From Bacteroidales bacterium (GTDB lineage: Bacteria; Bacteroidota; Bacteroidia; Bacteroidales; UBA932): DNA of 64,000 bases. Location of the stretch: positions 1 to 64,000 of the forward strand of contig JAFYYM010000079.1 of NCBI GenBank assembly GCA_017557535.1. Direction: 5' to 3'. Each line of letters begins with the position of its first letter. Position 1 is the stretch's first letter. The position numbers and the translations under genes were made by a program. The notes under the pieces are model-generated. The model was given only the letters and a program-made list of their open reading frames with translations, ran no database searches and had not been told where the DNA came from. Below are positions 23,854 through 32,453 of this stretch, one piece after another.

Positions 23854-26295
23854 ATGAATTCAGCAAAACTAATATGGAAAACCGCCCGGGCGGTCTTTCT
23901 GCTCGCGCTTTTGATAAGCCCTACGGCTCTGGCTCAGCGCAAGGTCACCATCAGCGGCCATATCACCGACAATGCCTCGGGAGAGACCCTGATCGGTGCG
24001 GGAATATTGGAGAGAGCGTCAGGAGTGGGCGCTGTTACCAATAATTTCGGATATTACACCTTGACCCTGCCGGCGGGAGAGTATGATTTCCATTATTCTT
24101 ATGTCGGTTACAGCGAGTCGGTTCTGCATATAGAAATGCACCGTGACACAGTGGTGAACGTGGCGTTGATGGCCGGCGAGACACTCTCCTCCTCCCATAT
24201 AGTCGCCAGGAAGGACGCTGGAATACAGTCCACCTATCTAGGGGCGATCGACATCCCTGCAGCCCAGATCAAGAACACACCTGTTCTGTTCGGTGAGGCG
24301 GACGTGTTGAAAGTTCTTCAGATGATGCCCGGAGTACAAGGAGGAAACGAGGGATTCTCAGGGATTTACGTTCGTGGTGGTGGACCAGACGAGAACCTGA
24401 TCATGCTGGACGGCGTGCCTATTTACAACGTCGACCACATGCTAGGGATCTTCTCGGTATTCCAACCGGAGGCGATCAAGAAAGTAACCCTTTACAAGGG
24501 CTCTTTCCCGGCTCGTTACGGTGGCAGGGTCTCGAGTATTGTGGATATCCGCACGAACGACGGCAACATGAAAGAGAATCATGGTACCGTCAGCATTGGC
24601 CTCATCAGCGATAAACTCCACCTTGAGGGTCCGATAATAAAAGACAAACTCGCTTATTCAGCCAGTGCGAGGGGTATGCACACTTTGTTGTACGCCCCGA
24701 TCATCAAACTCGCTCTCGATGACGCTTACGGGAATTACTATTTCTACGATCTCAACGGAAAACTGACCTGGCGTCTCAGCGACCGGGACCGTTTCTATTT
24801 CGGGGCTTATCATGGACGCGACCGTTTCGTGTTCTGGGAAGATGACGAGAACGAAGGAAGCGCTACTATAGGGACAGAAACATCCCATTACAAATATCAG
24901 GACAGAACTGACATAGGGGTCTTCTGGGGCAACACGGTCGGATCGGCAAGATGGAACCATGTGTTTAACAACAAGTTATTCTCCAACACCACAGTATCAT
25001 ATAACCGTTACCGAATGATCATGAACGCCGGTTCGACAGAGACGGAGATAGTGGACGGAGTGAAATCAACTAACCGTTACCACCTCAACTACCATTCAGG
25101 AATCCGGGACTTCGGAATCAGGACGGACATGGACTACACTCCGTCTCCTAGACATCTCGTGAAATTCGGCTCTGAATATATATGGCACACATTCATCCCT
25201 GAACGGATGTCTGCCGTGGACAAAGAAGTCACGGGAGGGAAAGTCCAAGTGGACACTACCTTTAATTTCGCTGACCCGAAGAAGAAATATGGCGGACACG
25301 AACTCTCTTTCTATGCGGAGGACGACTTCAACATAGGGGAACATCTTACTGTGAACCCCGGAGTCCACCTTTCCATGTTCAACACAGAAGGCAGGACATA
25401 TTGGAGTCTACAACCCCGTGTGTCAGCGAAATACTCGACCGGCAGAGGTCTATCTTTCAAGGCTGGTTACGCCAGGATGGCGCAATATGTCCACCTGCTG
25501 AGCTCCGCTCAGATCTCGCTTCCGGTTGACCTATGGGTTCCTATAACCAAAGACATCCGCCCGGTCACCTCGGACCAGTACTCAATAGGGGCGTATTACG
25601 ACGGAGTCAAAGGCTGGGAATTCTCAATCGAAGGGTATCTCAAGAACATGAGGAATATTCTTGAATACAAAGACGGCACGTTGATGCTCGGTACTTCGGA
25701 TGGCTGGGAGAAAAGAGTCGAGATGGGAGAAGGCACGGCGAAAGGTATTGAATTCCTGATCCAGAAAACCGCGGGAAATACATCAGGTTGGCTGGCCTAC
25801 ACCCTTGCCAAGACAGACAGGATATTCCCGGACGGATCAATCAACAACGGGGAACGTTTTCCTTATAAATACGACCGACGCCACGCCATCGACTTGAGCG
25901 TTGACCACCACTTCAATAAGAAATGGGGCATTGACGCCACTTGGTCATTCGCGACCGGCGGGACTACCACGGTGCCTGTACGCCAAGTCGCGGTAATGAC
26001 ACCAGATGGATATATCACTGACGCGCAGTACGTTAACCATAGAAATAATTTCCGCATACCTCCAAGCCACAGGCTCAACATAGGTTGCAGCCTCCACAAT
26101 GAGCGGCGCTGGGGAGAGAGCGTGTGGAACTTCAGTGTGTACAACGCATACAACCGCATGAACCCCAATTTTGTGTTCACGGACTATGGACCCGACTATG
26201 ACAAGAACGGCAACTACATCGGAACCACTCTGAAAATGAAGAAGATCACGATCCTGCCGTTACTCCCGTCGGTAAGTTGGACCCTAAATTTTTGA
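23854..26295 (+). CDS. TonB-dependent outer-membrane receptor
   Basis: An 813-residue outer-membrane transporter with a signal peptide (LLISPTALAQ). Residues about 30-115 form a carboxypeptidase-regulatory-like beta domain (ISGHITDNASGETLIGA). The plug follows at about 130-225 with MMPGVQGG, YVRGGGPDENLIMLDGVPIYN and GSFPARYGGRVSSIVDI, the standard plug signature. The remaining 580 residues form the barrel and end in an aromatic C-terminus (LPSVSWTLNF). The length is shorter than SusC proteins and no SusD follows. It is paired with a DUF4249 lipoprotein, a common receptor pair in Bacteroidota. The ligand is unknown. Confidence 0.9.
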   Translation: MNSAKLIWKTARAVFLLALLISPTALAQRKVTISGHITDNASGETLIGAGILERASGVGAVTNNFGYYTLTLPAGEYDFHYSYVGYSESVLHIEMHRDTVVNVALMAGETLSSSHIVARKDAGIQSTYLGAIDIPAAQIKNTPVLFGEADVLKVLQMMPGVQGGNEGFSGIYVRGGGPDENLIMLDGVPIYNVDHMLGIFSVFQPEAIKKVTLYKGSFPARYGGRVSSIVDIRTNDGNMKENHGTVSIGLISDKLHLEGPIIKDKLAYSASARGMHTLLYAPIIKLALDDAYGNYYFYDLNGKLTWRLSDRDRFYFGAYHGRDRFVFWEDDENEGSATIGTETSHYKYQDRTDIGVFWGNTVGSARWNHVFNNKLFSNTTVSYNRYRMIMNAGSTETEIVDGVKSTNRYHLNYHSGIRDFGIRTDMDYTPSPRHLVKFGSEYIWHTFIPERMSAVDKEVTGGKVQVDTTFNFADPKKKYGGHELSFYAEDDFNIGEHLTVNPGVHLSMFNTEGRTYWSLQPRVSAKYSTGRGLSFKAGYARMAQYVHLLSSAQISLPVDLWVPITKDIRPVTSDQYSIGAYYDGVKGWEFSIEGYLKNMRNILEYKDGTLMLGTSDGWEKRVEMGEGTAKGIEFLIQKTAGNTSGWLAYTLAKTDRIFPDGSINNGERFPYKYDRRHAIDLSVDHHFNKKWGIDATWSFATGGTTTVPVRQVAVMTPDGYITDAQYVNHRNNFRIPPSHRLNIGCSLHNERRWGESVWNFSVYNAYNRMNPNFVFTDYGPDYDKNGNYIGTTLKMKKITILPLLPSVSWTLNF

Positions 26296-26301
26296 CAAGC
26301 C

Positions 26302-27411
26302 ATGAGGAAACATTTGATAATCACCATATTGATTGCAGTCCTCGGGAGTGTCGCCTGCGAGAATACCATAAAATACGAATACGACTTGAGTGATGGTAAG
26401 ATGACAATCTTGGGACAGCTTTCAACCGCTGACTCAAAGCATACGTTATTCTTATCGATGAGTTATCCGGATAGGATTGATTCACTTCCCGACGCCACGG
26501 TAGAGTGCTTTGTCAACGAATCGAGAAGCCTGGCGAAAGCGATACCCGCAGGGTACACCGAAGAGATCGTCGATTGGTGGACAGGAGAGACAGAGCTGGT
26601 CCCTAACCACTTCCCTTACACTCGATATGAATTCGAGGCCAACTTTAAACCCGGAGACAAGGTCAGGATAGAAGCCACAAAAGGAAGCTTGAGAGCATGG
26701 TCGGAAACCGTTATCCCGGCTCCTGTGGCGATTCTCTCCGTGGACACGGCTACGGTTGTCAAGACTTCGGTGTATCAAAGTGTTGGAGAGACTGAGACCT
26801 ACGAGCAGGAATATATGGAATTCACTGTCAGGCTGGGCGATGTGAAAGGGACTGACAACTATTATTCGATGAACCCGGAGATCACCACAGTCAACACCCT
26901 GAGTTCAGAGACAGAAGAGGCTTTCGCTATCGATAAGAGCGGCCCGGTCGGATTGTACTATGAGACCTTCCATGACCTTATCCTTGAGGATGGATATTCA
27001 TCCGGCATGGGAGACTTGTTTGAGGACCTGCTGCCGGTGAATTACACACACTGTTTCTCGGATAAACAGTTCAAGGACTCGAATGCTACGGTAAGGTTCT
27101 ATATTCCTTCTTACTATTTCCACGGCTTCCCCTACGAATACTACCATATAGCCAGCAAAGTCGTGGTGGACAAGACCTTCCGTCTTTCAGTCAAGAGTTT
27201 TGACCGCTCTTTCTACAACTACCTGAGGGCAATCAACAACATGGAGTGCTACGGCTATGATGTTTCCCCCATCATTGAGCCCACCATGTTGCCCAGTAAT
27301 GTCAACGGAGGAATGGGAATGGTCTCCGTGGCGTCAGAGTCTGGAATAGAAATAACTCTCCCGACAGAGATATTCCACCGGGGAGAGGATGATGATATCT
27401 ACTATTATTAG
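26302..27411 (+). CDS. DUF4249 lipoprotein
   Basis: A 369-residue lipoprotein with lipobox SVAC (Cys about 19). The sequence after it (MTILGQLSTADSKHTLFLSMSYP, then a PDATVECFVN segment) is typical of DUF4249 proteins, which consist of beta sandwiches and accompany TonB receptors. A role as the surface partner of the receptor six bases upstream is likely by analogy. It overlaps the convergent RNase R gene by four bases, so no terminator lies between the two genes. Confidence 0.8.
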   Translation: MRKHLIITILIAVLGSVACENTIKYEYDLSDGKMTILGQLSTADSKHTLFLSMSYPDRIDSLPDATVECFVNESRSLAKAIPAGYTEEIVDWWTGETELVPNHFPYTRYEFEANFKPGDKVRIEATKGSLRAWSETVIPAPVAILSVDTATVVKTSVYQSVGETETYEQEYMEFTVRLGDVKGTDNYYSMNPEITTVNTLSSETEEAFAIDKSGPVGLYYETFHDLILEDGYSSGMGDLFEDLLPVNYTHCFSDKQFKDSNATVRFYIPSYYFHGFPYEYYHIASKVVVDKTFRLSVKSFDRSFYNYLRAINNMECYGYDVSPIIEPTMLPSNVNGGMGMVSVASESGIEITLPTEIFHRGEDDDIYYY

Positions 27412-29531
27412 GACTCTGTGGGCTCGATCAGCTCATAGTCCAGGAGTCTCTGCTCCAGGCTGGCGGACTTGACGCGGATACGTATTTGGTCGCCTAGGCG
27501 GTAAATCTTCTTGGTTCGCTTGCCTACAATCCTGTAATTATCCTCATCGAACTCGAAGAAGTCCGCTCGCATTTCCCGCAGGGCCACCATTCCCTCTATC
27601 ATCTCGGGCTTGATCTCCACGTACATTCCCCACTCGGTGAGACCGGATACAACTCCGTCATATTCCTGTCCGATCTTGTCGATCATGTACTCGATCAACT
27701 TATACTTGATGCTGTCACGCTCGGCATTGGCCGCTATCTGCTCCCTCTCGGAGGCATGCTGGCATTGAGCCTCGTAATAGTCCTTGTTCTGGCTCTCCCG
27801 ATTGTCAAGGTACATGGAAAGAAGCCTATGGACCATCGTATCGGGATAACGGCGGATCGGGGATGTGAAATGAGTATAGAACTTGAACGCCAAACCATAG
27901 TGGCCGATGTTCTCCGTGGAGTATATAGCCTTTGCCATCGAGCGGAGGGCTATCATCTGGAAAGCATCCCGCTCCGGAGTATCCTTAGAATCGGAAAGCA
28001 ATGTGTTGAGCGACTTGGCGATGTCACGCCCAGTCGTGACAGGTCCCATCTTGTAGCCGAAATTACCCACGAACTTGCCCAGGCTGGCGATTTTCTCCAT
28101 ATTCGGCTCATCATGGATACGATATATGAATGTCTTGGCATTTTTGTCCTCCCTGCCGTTCATCTTACCTGACGTGGCGATGAACTCAGCGACAGACTTG
28201 TTGGCCAAAAGCATGAATTCCTCAATCAGCCAGTTCGCTTCCTTGGAGACTTTCTCATAGACCTTGACCGGCTTACCATTCTCATCAACCTCAACTTTCA
28301 TCTCCGGTCTCTCAAAACTGATAGCGCCTGATGAGAAACGCCTCTTGCGCATAATGGCGGCTAATTTGTTCAACTCGAGAACCGCCTCACGTATCTCCTT
28401 GGTCACAGCCGGATCCTCAGGCTCCTTGCCCTCGGTCTCAATGATCCTCTGTGCCCCCTCATAATCAAATCGATAGTCAGAACGGATCACAGTCCTTCCG
28501 AACCAGCGATCGACCACATTGGCATCCGGGGTGATCTCAAATACCGCCGAGAATGTCAGCTTATCCTCATTGGGACGCAGCGAGCAAAGCTTATTGGAAA
28601 GCTTCTCCGGAAGCATCGGGACTGTCCTGTCCACAAGATATACGGAAGTACCCCTCGCCTGCGCCTCCTGATCCATAACGGATCCGGGCTTGACATAATA
28701 AGACACGTCGGCTATGTGCACTCCAACCTGGTAGTTGCCGTTCTTCAGCGTGACCAGGGACAACGCATCATCAAAATCCTTCGCATCGGTCGGGTCAATC
28801 GTGAATGTCAGGGTGCCGCGGAAGTCCTTACGGCCTTTCAGATCCTTGTCGGTGATCTCCTCTGATATCTTGTCGGCGGCATTCTCCACCTCGGGAGCGA
28901 ACTTGTATGGAAGCCCATATTCAGCCAGGATAGCGTGCATTTCTGTCTCATTGGCGCCAGGCTCGCCAAGCACATCAGAGACATATCCGTGGGGATTAGG
29001 CTCTTTCCTATCCCAGCCGTCAATGATGGCCGCCACTTTCATCCCTTTCTTGGCTCCTTCCGGAAGTGTCTCGAAATCAACGGATATGTCATAAGGCATA
29101 GTCCTCGACTGCATCAAGACCCAAGCTTGTTTTCCGACAATGTGGAGTATTCCCACGAACGGAGTCTTGCTCCTCTCGACAATCTCAATAATCTCTCCTT
29201 CCCTGCGTCTGCCTCCATCCTTTCCTTGTTGCCGACCACCCTTGATCCTCGGGGCGATCATCGCCTTCTTCTCTTTAGTGACAACGCATCTGACTATGTC
29301 CCCGTTCAGGGCTCCTCTTGTCTTTGCAGCCCTGACGAAAACATCATTATCTTTCTCTCCTCCTTCCGGGACGACGAAGACAAAACCGTCCCTGCTCATC
29401 TGGACCTTTCCGGTCACTTCCTCAAATTTCCGCTTTCCACCCTGCCTTGATCCGAATTGTCTCTCACGGCTCTTTTTCAGGGCTTGTCTTCCTCCTTTGG
29501 CGCCACCTTGGCGCTTGTTTCCTCTTTTCAT
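27408..29531 (-). CDS. rnr: Ribonuclease R
   Basis: A 707-residue 3'-5' exoribonuclease that degrades structured RNA. After a very basic N-terminal tail (KRGNKRQGGAKGGRQ) come a cold-shock-like domain (VSRDGFVFV-type MSRDGFVFVVPEGG), the RNB catalytic domain with TIDPTDAKDFDDALSL (metal-binding Asp cluster, about residue 260) and the HFTSPIRRYPD segment, and a C-terminal S1 domain (EYDGVVSGLTEWGMYVEI). Length and order fit RNase R or VacB. A TAACTTTG -7-like element lies at 29553-29560 on the minus strand, 22 bp before the start. Confidence 0.93.
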   Translation of the reverse strand: MKRGNKRQGGAKGGRQALKKSRERQFGSRQGGKRKFEEVTGKVQMSRDGFVFVVPEGGEKDNDVFVRAAKTRGALNGDIVRCVVTKEKKAMIAPRIKGGRQQGKDGGRRREGEIIEIVERSKTPFVGILHIVGKQAWVLMQSRTMPYDISVDFETLPEGAKKGMKVAAIIDGWDRKEPNPHGYVSDVLGEPGANETEMHAILAEYGLPYKFAPEVENAADKISEEITDKDLKGRKDFRGTLTFTIDPTDAKDFDDALSLVTLKNGNYQVGVHIADVSYYVKPGSVMDQEAQARGTSVYLVDRTVPMLPEKLSNKLCSLRPNEDKLTFSAVFEITPDANVVDRWFGRTVIRSDYRFDYEGAQRIIETEGKEPEDPAVTKEIREAVLELNKLAAIMRKRRFSSGAISFERPEMKVEVDENGKPVKVYEKVSKEANWLIEEFMLLANKSVAEFIATSGKMNGREDKNAKTFIYRIHDEPNMEKIASLGKFVGNFGYKMGPVTTGRDIAKSLNTLLSDSKDTPERDAFQMIALRSMAKAIYSTENIGHYGLAFKFYTHFTSPIRRYPDTMVHRLLSMYLDNRESQNKDYYEAQCQHASEREQIAANAERDSIKYKLIEYMIDKIGQEYDGVVSGLTEWGMYVEIKPEMIEGMVALREMRADFFEFDEDNYRIVGKRTKKIYRLGDQIRIRVKSASLEQRLLDYELIEPTES

Positions 29532-29552
29532 CTTATAATCTTAAAATACATG

Positions 29553-29560
29553 CAAAGTTA
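29553..29560 (-). promoter_or_regulatory. -7 element TAACTTTG upstream of rnr
   Basis: Exact TAnnTTTG match on the minus strand, 22 bp upstream of the rnr start. The -33 TTG is not at the normal distance. It is back to back with the element for the ROK kinase gene. Confidence 0.4.
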
Positions 29561-29603
29561 GCAATTTCCAGCCAAAGGCATAGCCTTGAAACATGATAAT
29601 GAT

Positions 29604-29611
29604 TATCTTTG
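29604..29611 (+). promoter_or_regulatory. -7 element TATCTTTG upstream of the ROK kinase
   Basis: Exact TAnnTTTG match 35 bp before the ATG at 29647. A TTG is present at 29586-29588, closer than the usual 19-21 bp spacing. Confidence 0.4.
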
Positions 29612-29646
29612 TGTGACAGATTGAATCTTTAAAAACAACTTCCCAT

Positions 29647-30753
29647 ATGGCAGACATCAAAAATGACAACAGAATCGTCCTTACCCTGGACGCCGGCGGC
29701 ACCAATATGGTGTTCGGAGCGATGAAGGGCGGGGAGTATCACGGTGAAACCATAACCCTTCCCTCGAATTCGGGCAATCTCGACCTTTGCCTCCAAGCGA
29801 TGGTACTGGGGTTCGCCACCATCATCGAGAGGCTCGGCGATGAGAAGCCGGTGGCCATTAGTTTCGCTTTCCCTGGCCCCGCCGATTATCCGAACGGAAT
29901 CATCGGCGGATTCCTTCCCAACTTCCCTTCTTTCAGGGACGGTGTAGCCCTGGGACCCTTCCTTCAGAAGAAGTTCGGTATCCCGGTATTCATTAACAAT
30001 GATGGAGATCTTTACGCCTATGGCGAAGCTCTGGGGGGCGCTCTTCCAGAGATCAACAAGAGACTGGAGGAGGCTGGAAGCTCAAAGCGTTACCACAATC
30101 TCATCGGTTACACTTTCGGTACTGGTTTCGGAGTCGGGACCGTGATAGACGGCCGACTTAACCGGGGAGATAATTCCTGTGTCGAGACATTCTGCCTCAA
30201 GCATCCCGATATGCCCGACATCATTGTCGAGGATGGAGTCGCCATCCGTGCTGTAAAGAGGGTTTATGGAGAGCTTTCAGGCAATCCCAGCCACGGACTT
30301 GAGCCGAAGGAAATCGGCGCTATAGCGAAGGGAACGGCTCCTGGTGACCGCGAGGCGGCGATCAAGGCCTTCGATAAAATGGGAGAGGTCGCCGGTGACG
30401 CCATCGCTACAGCGGTCACTCTGATTGACGGTCTGGTCGTAATTGGAGGCGGGATCATGAATAACCACGAGTTCCTGATGCCAGGTATTCTCCGCACAAT
30501 GCGTTCCAAGATGCATCAGTTGACTGGTGAGGAACTTAACAGGGTGCAGATGAAGGTCTACAATTTGGACGATCCCGCAGAATTCGTGGACTTCGCCAGA
30601 GGCGAGGCCAGGAAGCTAAAAGTATACGGTAGTAATGACGAGGTGGTCTACGACCCTCAGAAGAGAATCGGAATAATGCGCTCAAAGATTGGCGCGAGCA
30701 AGGCCATCTCTCTTGGAGCCTACGCTTTCGCCCTTTCAGAACTTGACAAATAG
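29647..30753 (+). CDS. ROK family sugar kinase
   Basis: A 368-residue cytoplasmic kinase. The ATP-binding motif LDAGGTNMVFG is near residue 14, and the catalytic Asp lies in FINNDGDLYAYGEALGG (about residue 118). YTFGTGFGVGTV and VVIGGGIMNN form the second phosphate-binding part. The zinc cluster CxCGxxGC found in many ROK kinases and repressors is absent; its place is taken by GDNSCVETFCLKHPD. No helix-turn-helix is present, so it is an enzyme and not a repressor. The characterised Bacteroides relative RokA phosphorylates hexoses such as glucose and mannose. With manA 11 bp downstream, mannose or another hexose is the likely substrate here. Confidence 0.85.
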   Translation: MADIKNDNRIVLTLDAGGTNMVFGAMKGGEYHGETITLPSNSGNLDLCLQAMVLGFATIIERLGDEKPVAISFAFPGPADYPNGIIGGFLPNFPSFRDGVALGPFLQKKFGIPVFINNDGDLYAYGEALGGALPEINKRLEEAGSSKRYHNLIGYTFGTGFGVGTVIDGRLNRGDNSCVETFCLKHPDMPDIIVEDGVAIRAVKRVYGELSGNPSHGLEPKEIGAIAKGTAPGDREAAIKAFDKMGEVAGDAIATAVTLIDGLVVIGGGIMNNHEFLMPGILRTMRSKMHQLTGEELNRVQMKVYNLDDPAEFVDFARGEARKLKVYGSNDEVVYDPQKRIGIMRSKIGASKAISLGAYAFALSELDK

Positions 30754-30764
30754 GAGGTTTTGAG

Positions 30765-31751
30765 ATGTATCCTCTTAAATTCAAGCCTTACCTTTGCGAG
30801 AAGGTCTGGGGCGGAGAGAAAATAGCCCCTTTCAAAGGAATATTCACCACCAGGAACCGCATCGGAGAAAGCTGGGAGATCTCAGCCGTCGAGGGGCATG
30901 TGTCTGTGGTCGAGAATGGCCCGCTCGCCGGGAAGTCGTTGACAGACATAATGAAAGAGAATGGAGCAGAGCTTGCCGGGAAGAAGGTTGTGGCTAAGAC
31001 CGGGACTGAATTTCCTCTCCTGATTAAGTTCATCGACGCCAAGCAAGATCTCTCTGTTCAAGTCCATCCGACTGATGAATTGGCGGCCAGGATAGCCCCT
31101 GGGCAGAAGGGAAAGACAGAGATGTGGTATGTCGTGGGAGCGGACAAGGGAGCGAAACTCCTGAGCGGCCTCACCCAAGAGATCACGCCGGAGGAATATG
31201 AGGAGAAGGTGAATGACAACACCATCACAGATGTCCTCGGACACTATCAGGTGCATCCTGGAGACGTGTTCTTCCTTCCCGCCGGACGTATTCATGCCAT
31301 TGGAGCCGGCTCTTTCGTCGCGGAAATCCAGCAGACCTCTGACATCACTTACAGGATTTATGATTATGGTCGTCTCGGACTTGACGGCAAGCCACGCGAG
31401 CTTCATCTTGAGAAAGCCAAGGAAGCCATAGACTATTCCGTCTATCCCGACTACAGGACAAATTATACCCCCACAAAGAATGTCGAGACTCAGCTCGTGA
31501 GCTGCAAGTATTTCACGACTAACCTGTTCGATCTGGACAAGATGGTCTCGAAGAACCTTTCTGCCCTCGACTCGTTCGTCGTGGTCATGTGCGTGTCCGG
31601 AAAAGGTGACCTTGTGGACAATGAGGGCGATGGTAGCGTTCATCGCCTTCAACTCAAACAGGGCGAGACCGTGCTGGTTCCCGCCACATCCAGCACCATC
31701 GAGTTTCATCCCGACGGTAATATGACATGCCTGGCCAGTTTCATAGAGTAA
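30765..31751 (+). CDS. manA: Mannose-6-phosphate isomerase, class I
   Basis: A 328-residue cupin enzyme that converts mannose-6-phosphate to fructose-6-phosphate. Zinc-ligand segments are visible: SVQVHPTDE (Gln and His, about residues 92-100), GKTEMWYV (Glu, about 118) and GRIHAIGAG (His, about 177). The length is that of the short bacterial type. It directly follows the ROK kinase and together they would channel mannose, the product of the GH92 enzymes elsewhere in the window, into glycolysis. A GC-rich inverted repeat overlaps the stop codon. Confidence 0.92.
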   Translation: MYPLKFKPYLCEKVWGGEKIAPFKGIFTTRNRIGESWEISAVEGHVSVVENGPLAGKSLTDIMKENGAELAGKKVVAKTGTEFPLLIKFIDAKQDLSVQVHPTDELAARIAPGQKGKTEMWYVVGADKGAKLLSGLTQEITPEEYEEKVNDNTITDVLGHYQVHPGDVFFLPAGRIHAIGAGSFVAEIQQTSDITYRIYDYGRLGLDGKPRELHLEKAKEAIDYSVYPDYRTNYTPTKNVETQLVSCKYFTTNLFDLDKMVSKNLSALDSFVVVMCVSGKGDLVDNEGDGSVHRLQLKQGETVLVPATSSTIEFHPDGNMTCLASFIE

Positions 31752-31763
31752 CCGGCCAGGCAT
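31727..31763 (+). terminator. Possible hairpin terminator at the end of manA
   Basis: The arms ATGCCTGGCC (31727-31736) and GGCCAGGCAT (31754-31763) are perfectly complementary over 10 bp around a 17-nt loop containing the manA stop codon. The following AATCTTTC is only weakly T-rich, so intrinsic termination is uncertain. Confidence 0.35.
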
Positions 31764-31778
31764 AATCTTTCATTATCC

Positions 31779-32426
31779 CTACTTGAAGAGGAAGCTGACT
31801 CCTATATTGAAGGAGTTCCTGTAGGCCATCTCATCCTCGTACTTCAAGTCCTTGTTGTCTTTCAAGCACTTGGTGAGACCGAAATCATAACCACCGCGAA
31901 GCACGACCGCATCCGCGATAGTGATACCTAAGCCAACTCCCCATTGGGCGTCTATCGGCTTTATGCTGGGATAGGTTTTACCTGTGCTGAAGGAATTGCC
32001 TGCGATTCCCAGATTGAGACGAGGACCCGTGTATACAGCCAGACCAAATCCAGAATCGTTCGTCGGGAACGTGAATTTAAGGTTGACAGGAACGCTGAGG
32101 TAATTGCAATGGTAAGACTTGTTCTTCTTATCATCGGAATCTCCGAAAGTGAAAGACTTCCCATAATGAATAATGTTGAGACCTGGCTCCAATGTCAAAC
32201 CATCAATTGAGGAGAACGGATAGTCTAGAATCACTCCGAAATAGAATCCGGGCAACGGCTGAAAGCCCCAGCCCTTGGCCTTATCAGCACCCTCTCCGGA
32301 AAGGCTCATCATAGAGAAACCTCCGCCAAAAGACCATACGCCATCAATGTTCGAAATCTGGCCGAATGTCTTTGGGCTGGCAAGGAGCAATAGAGCTCCC
32401 AACAGTGTGACCAATACTTTCTTCAT
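31779..32426 (-). CDS. Small outer-membrane beta-barrel protein
   Basis: A 215-residue protein with a signal peptide (LLGALLLLASPKTFG). The mature part alternates amphipathic strands with Gly/aromatic ends (SNIDGVWSFGGGFSMMSL, FGLAVYTGPRLNLGIAG, WGVGLGITIADAVVLRGGYDFGLT) and finishes NSFNIGVSFLFK. This is the PorT/OmpX-like eight-strand barrel type common in Bacteroidota. The function is unknown. It ends the long leftward gene run, 27 bp after the tricorn-like protease gene. Confidence 0.75.
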   Translation of the reverse strand: MKKVLVTLLGALLLLASPKTFGQISNIDGVWSFGGGFSMMSLSGEGADKAKGWGFQPLPGFYFGVILDYPFSSIDGLTLEPGLNIIHYGKSFTFGDSDDKKNKSYHCNYLSVPVNLKFTFPTNDSGFGLAVYTGPRLNLGIAGNSFSTGKTYPSIKPIDAQWGVGLGITIADAVVLRGGYDFGLTKCLKDNKDLKYEDEMAYRNSFNIGVSFLFK

Positions 32427-32453
32427 AGTTGTGAATATTTAATATCTATTTGA

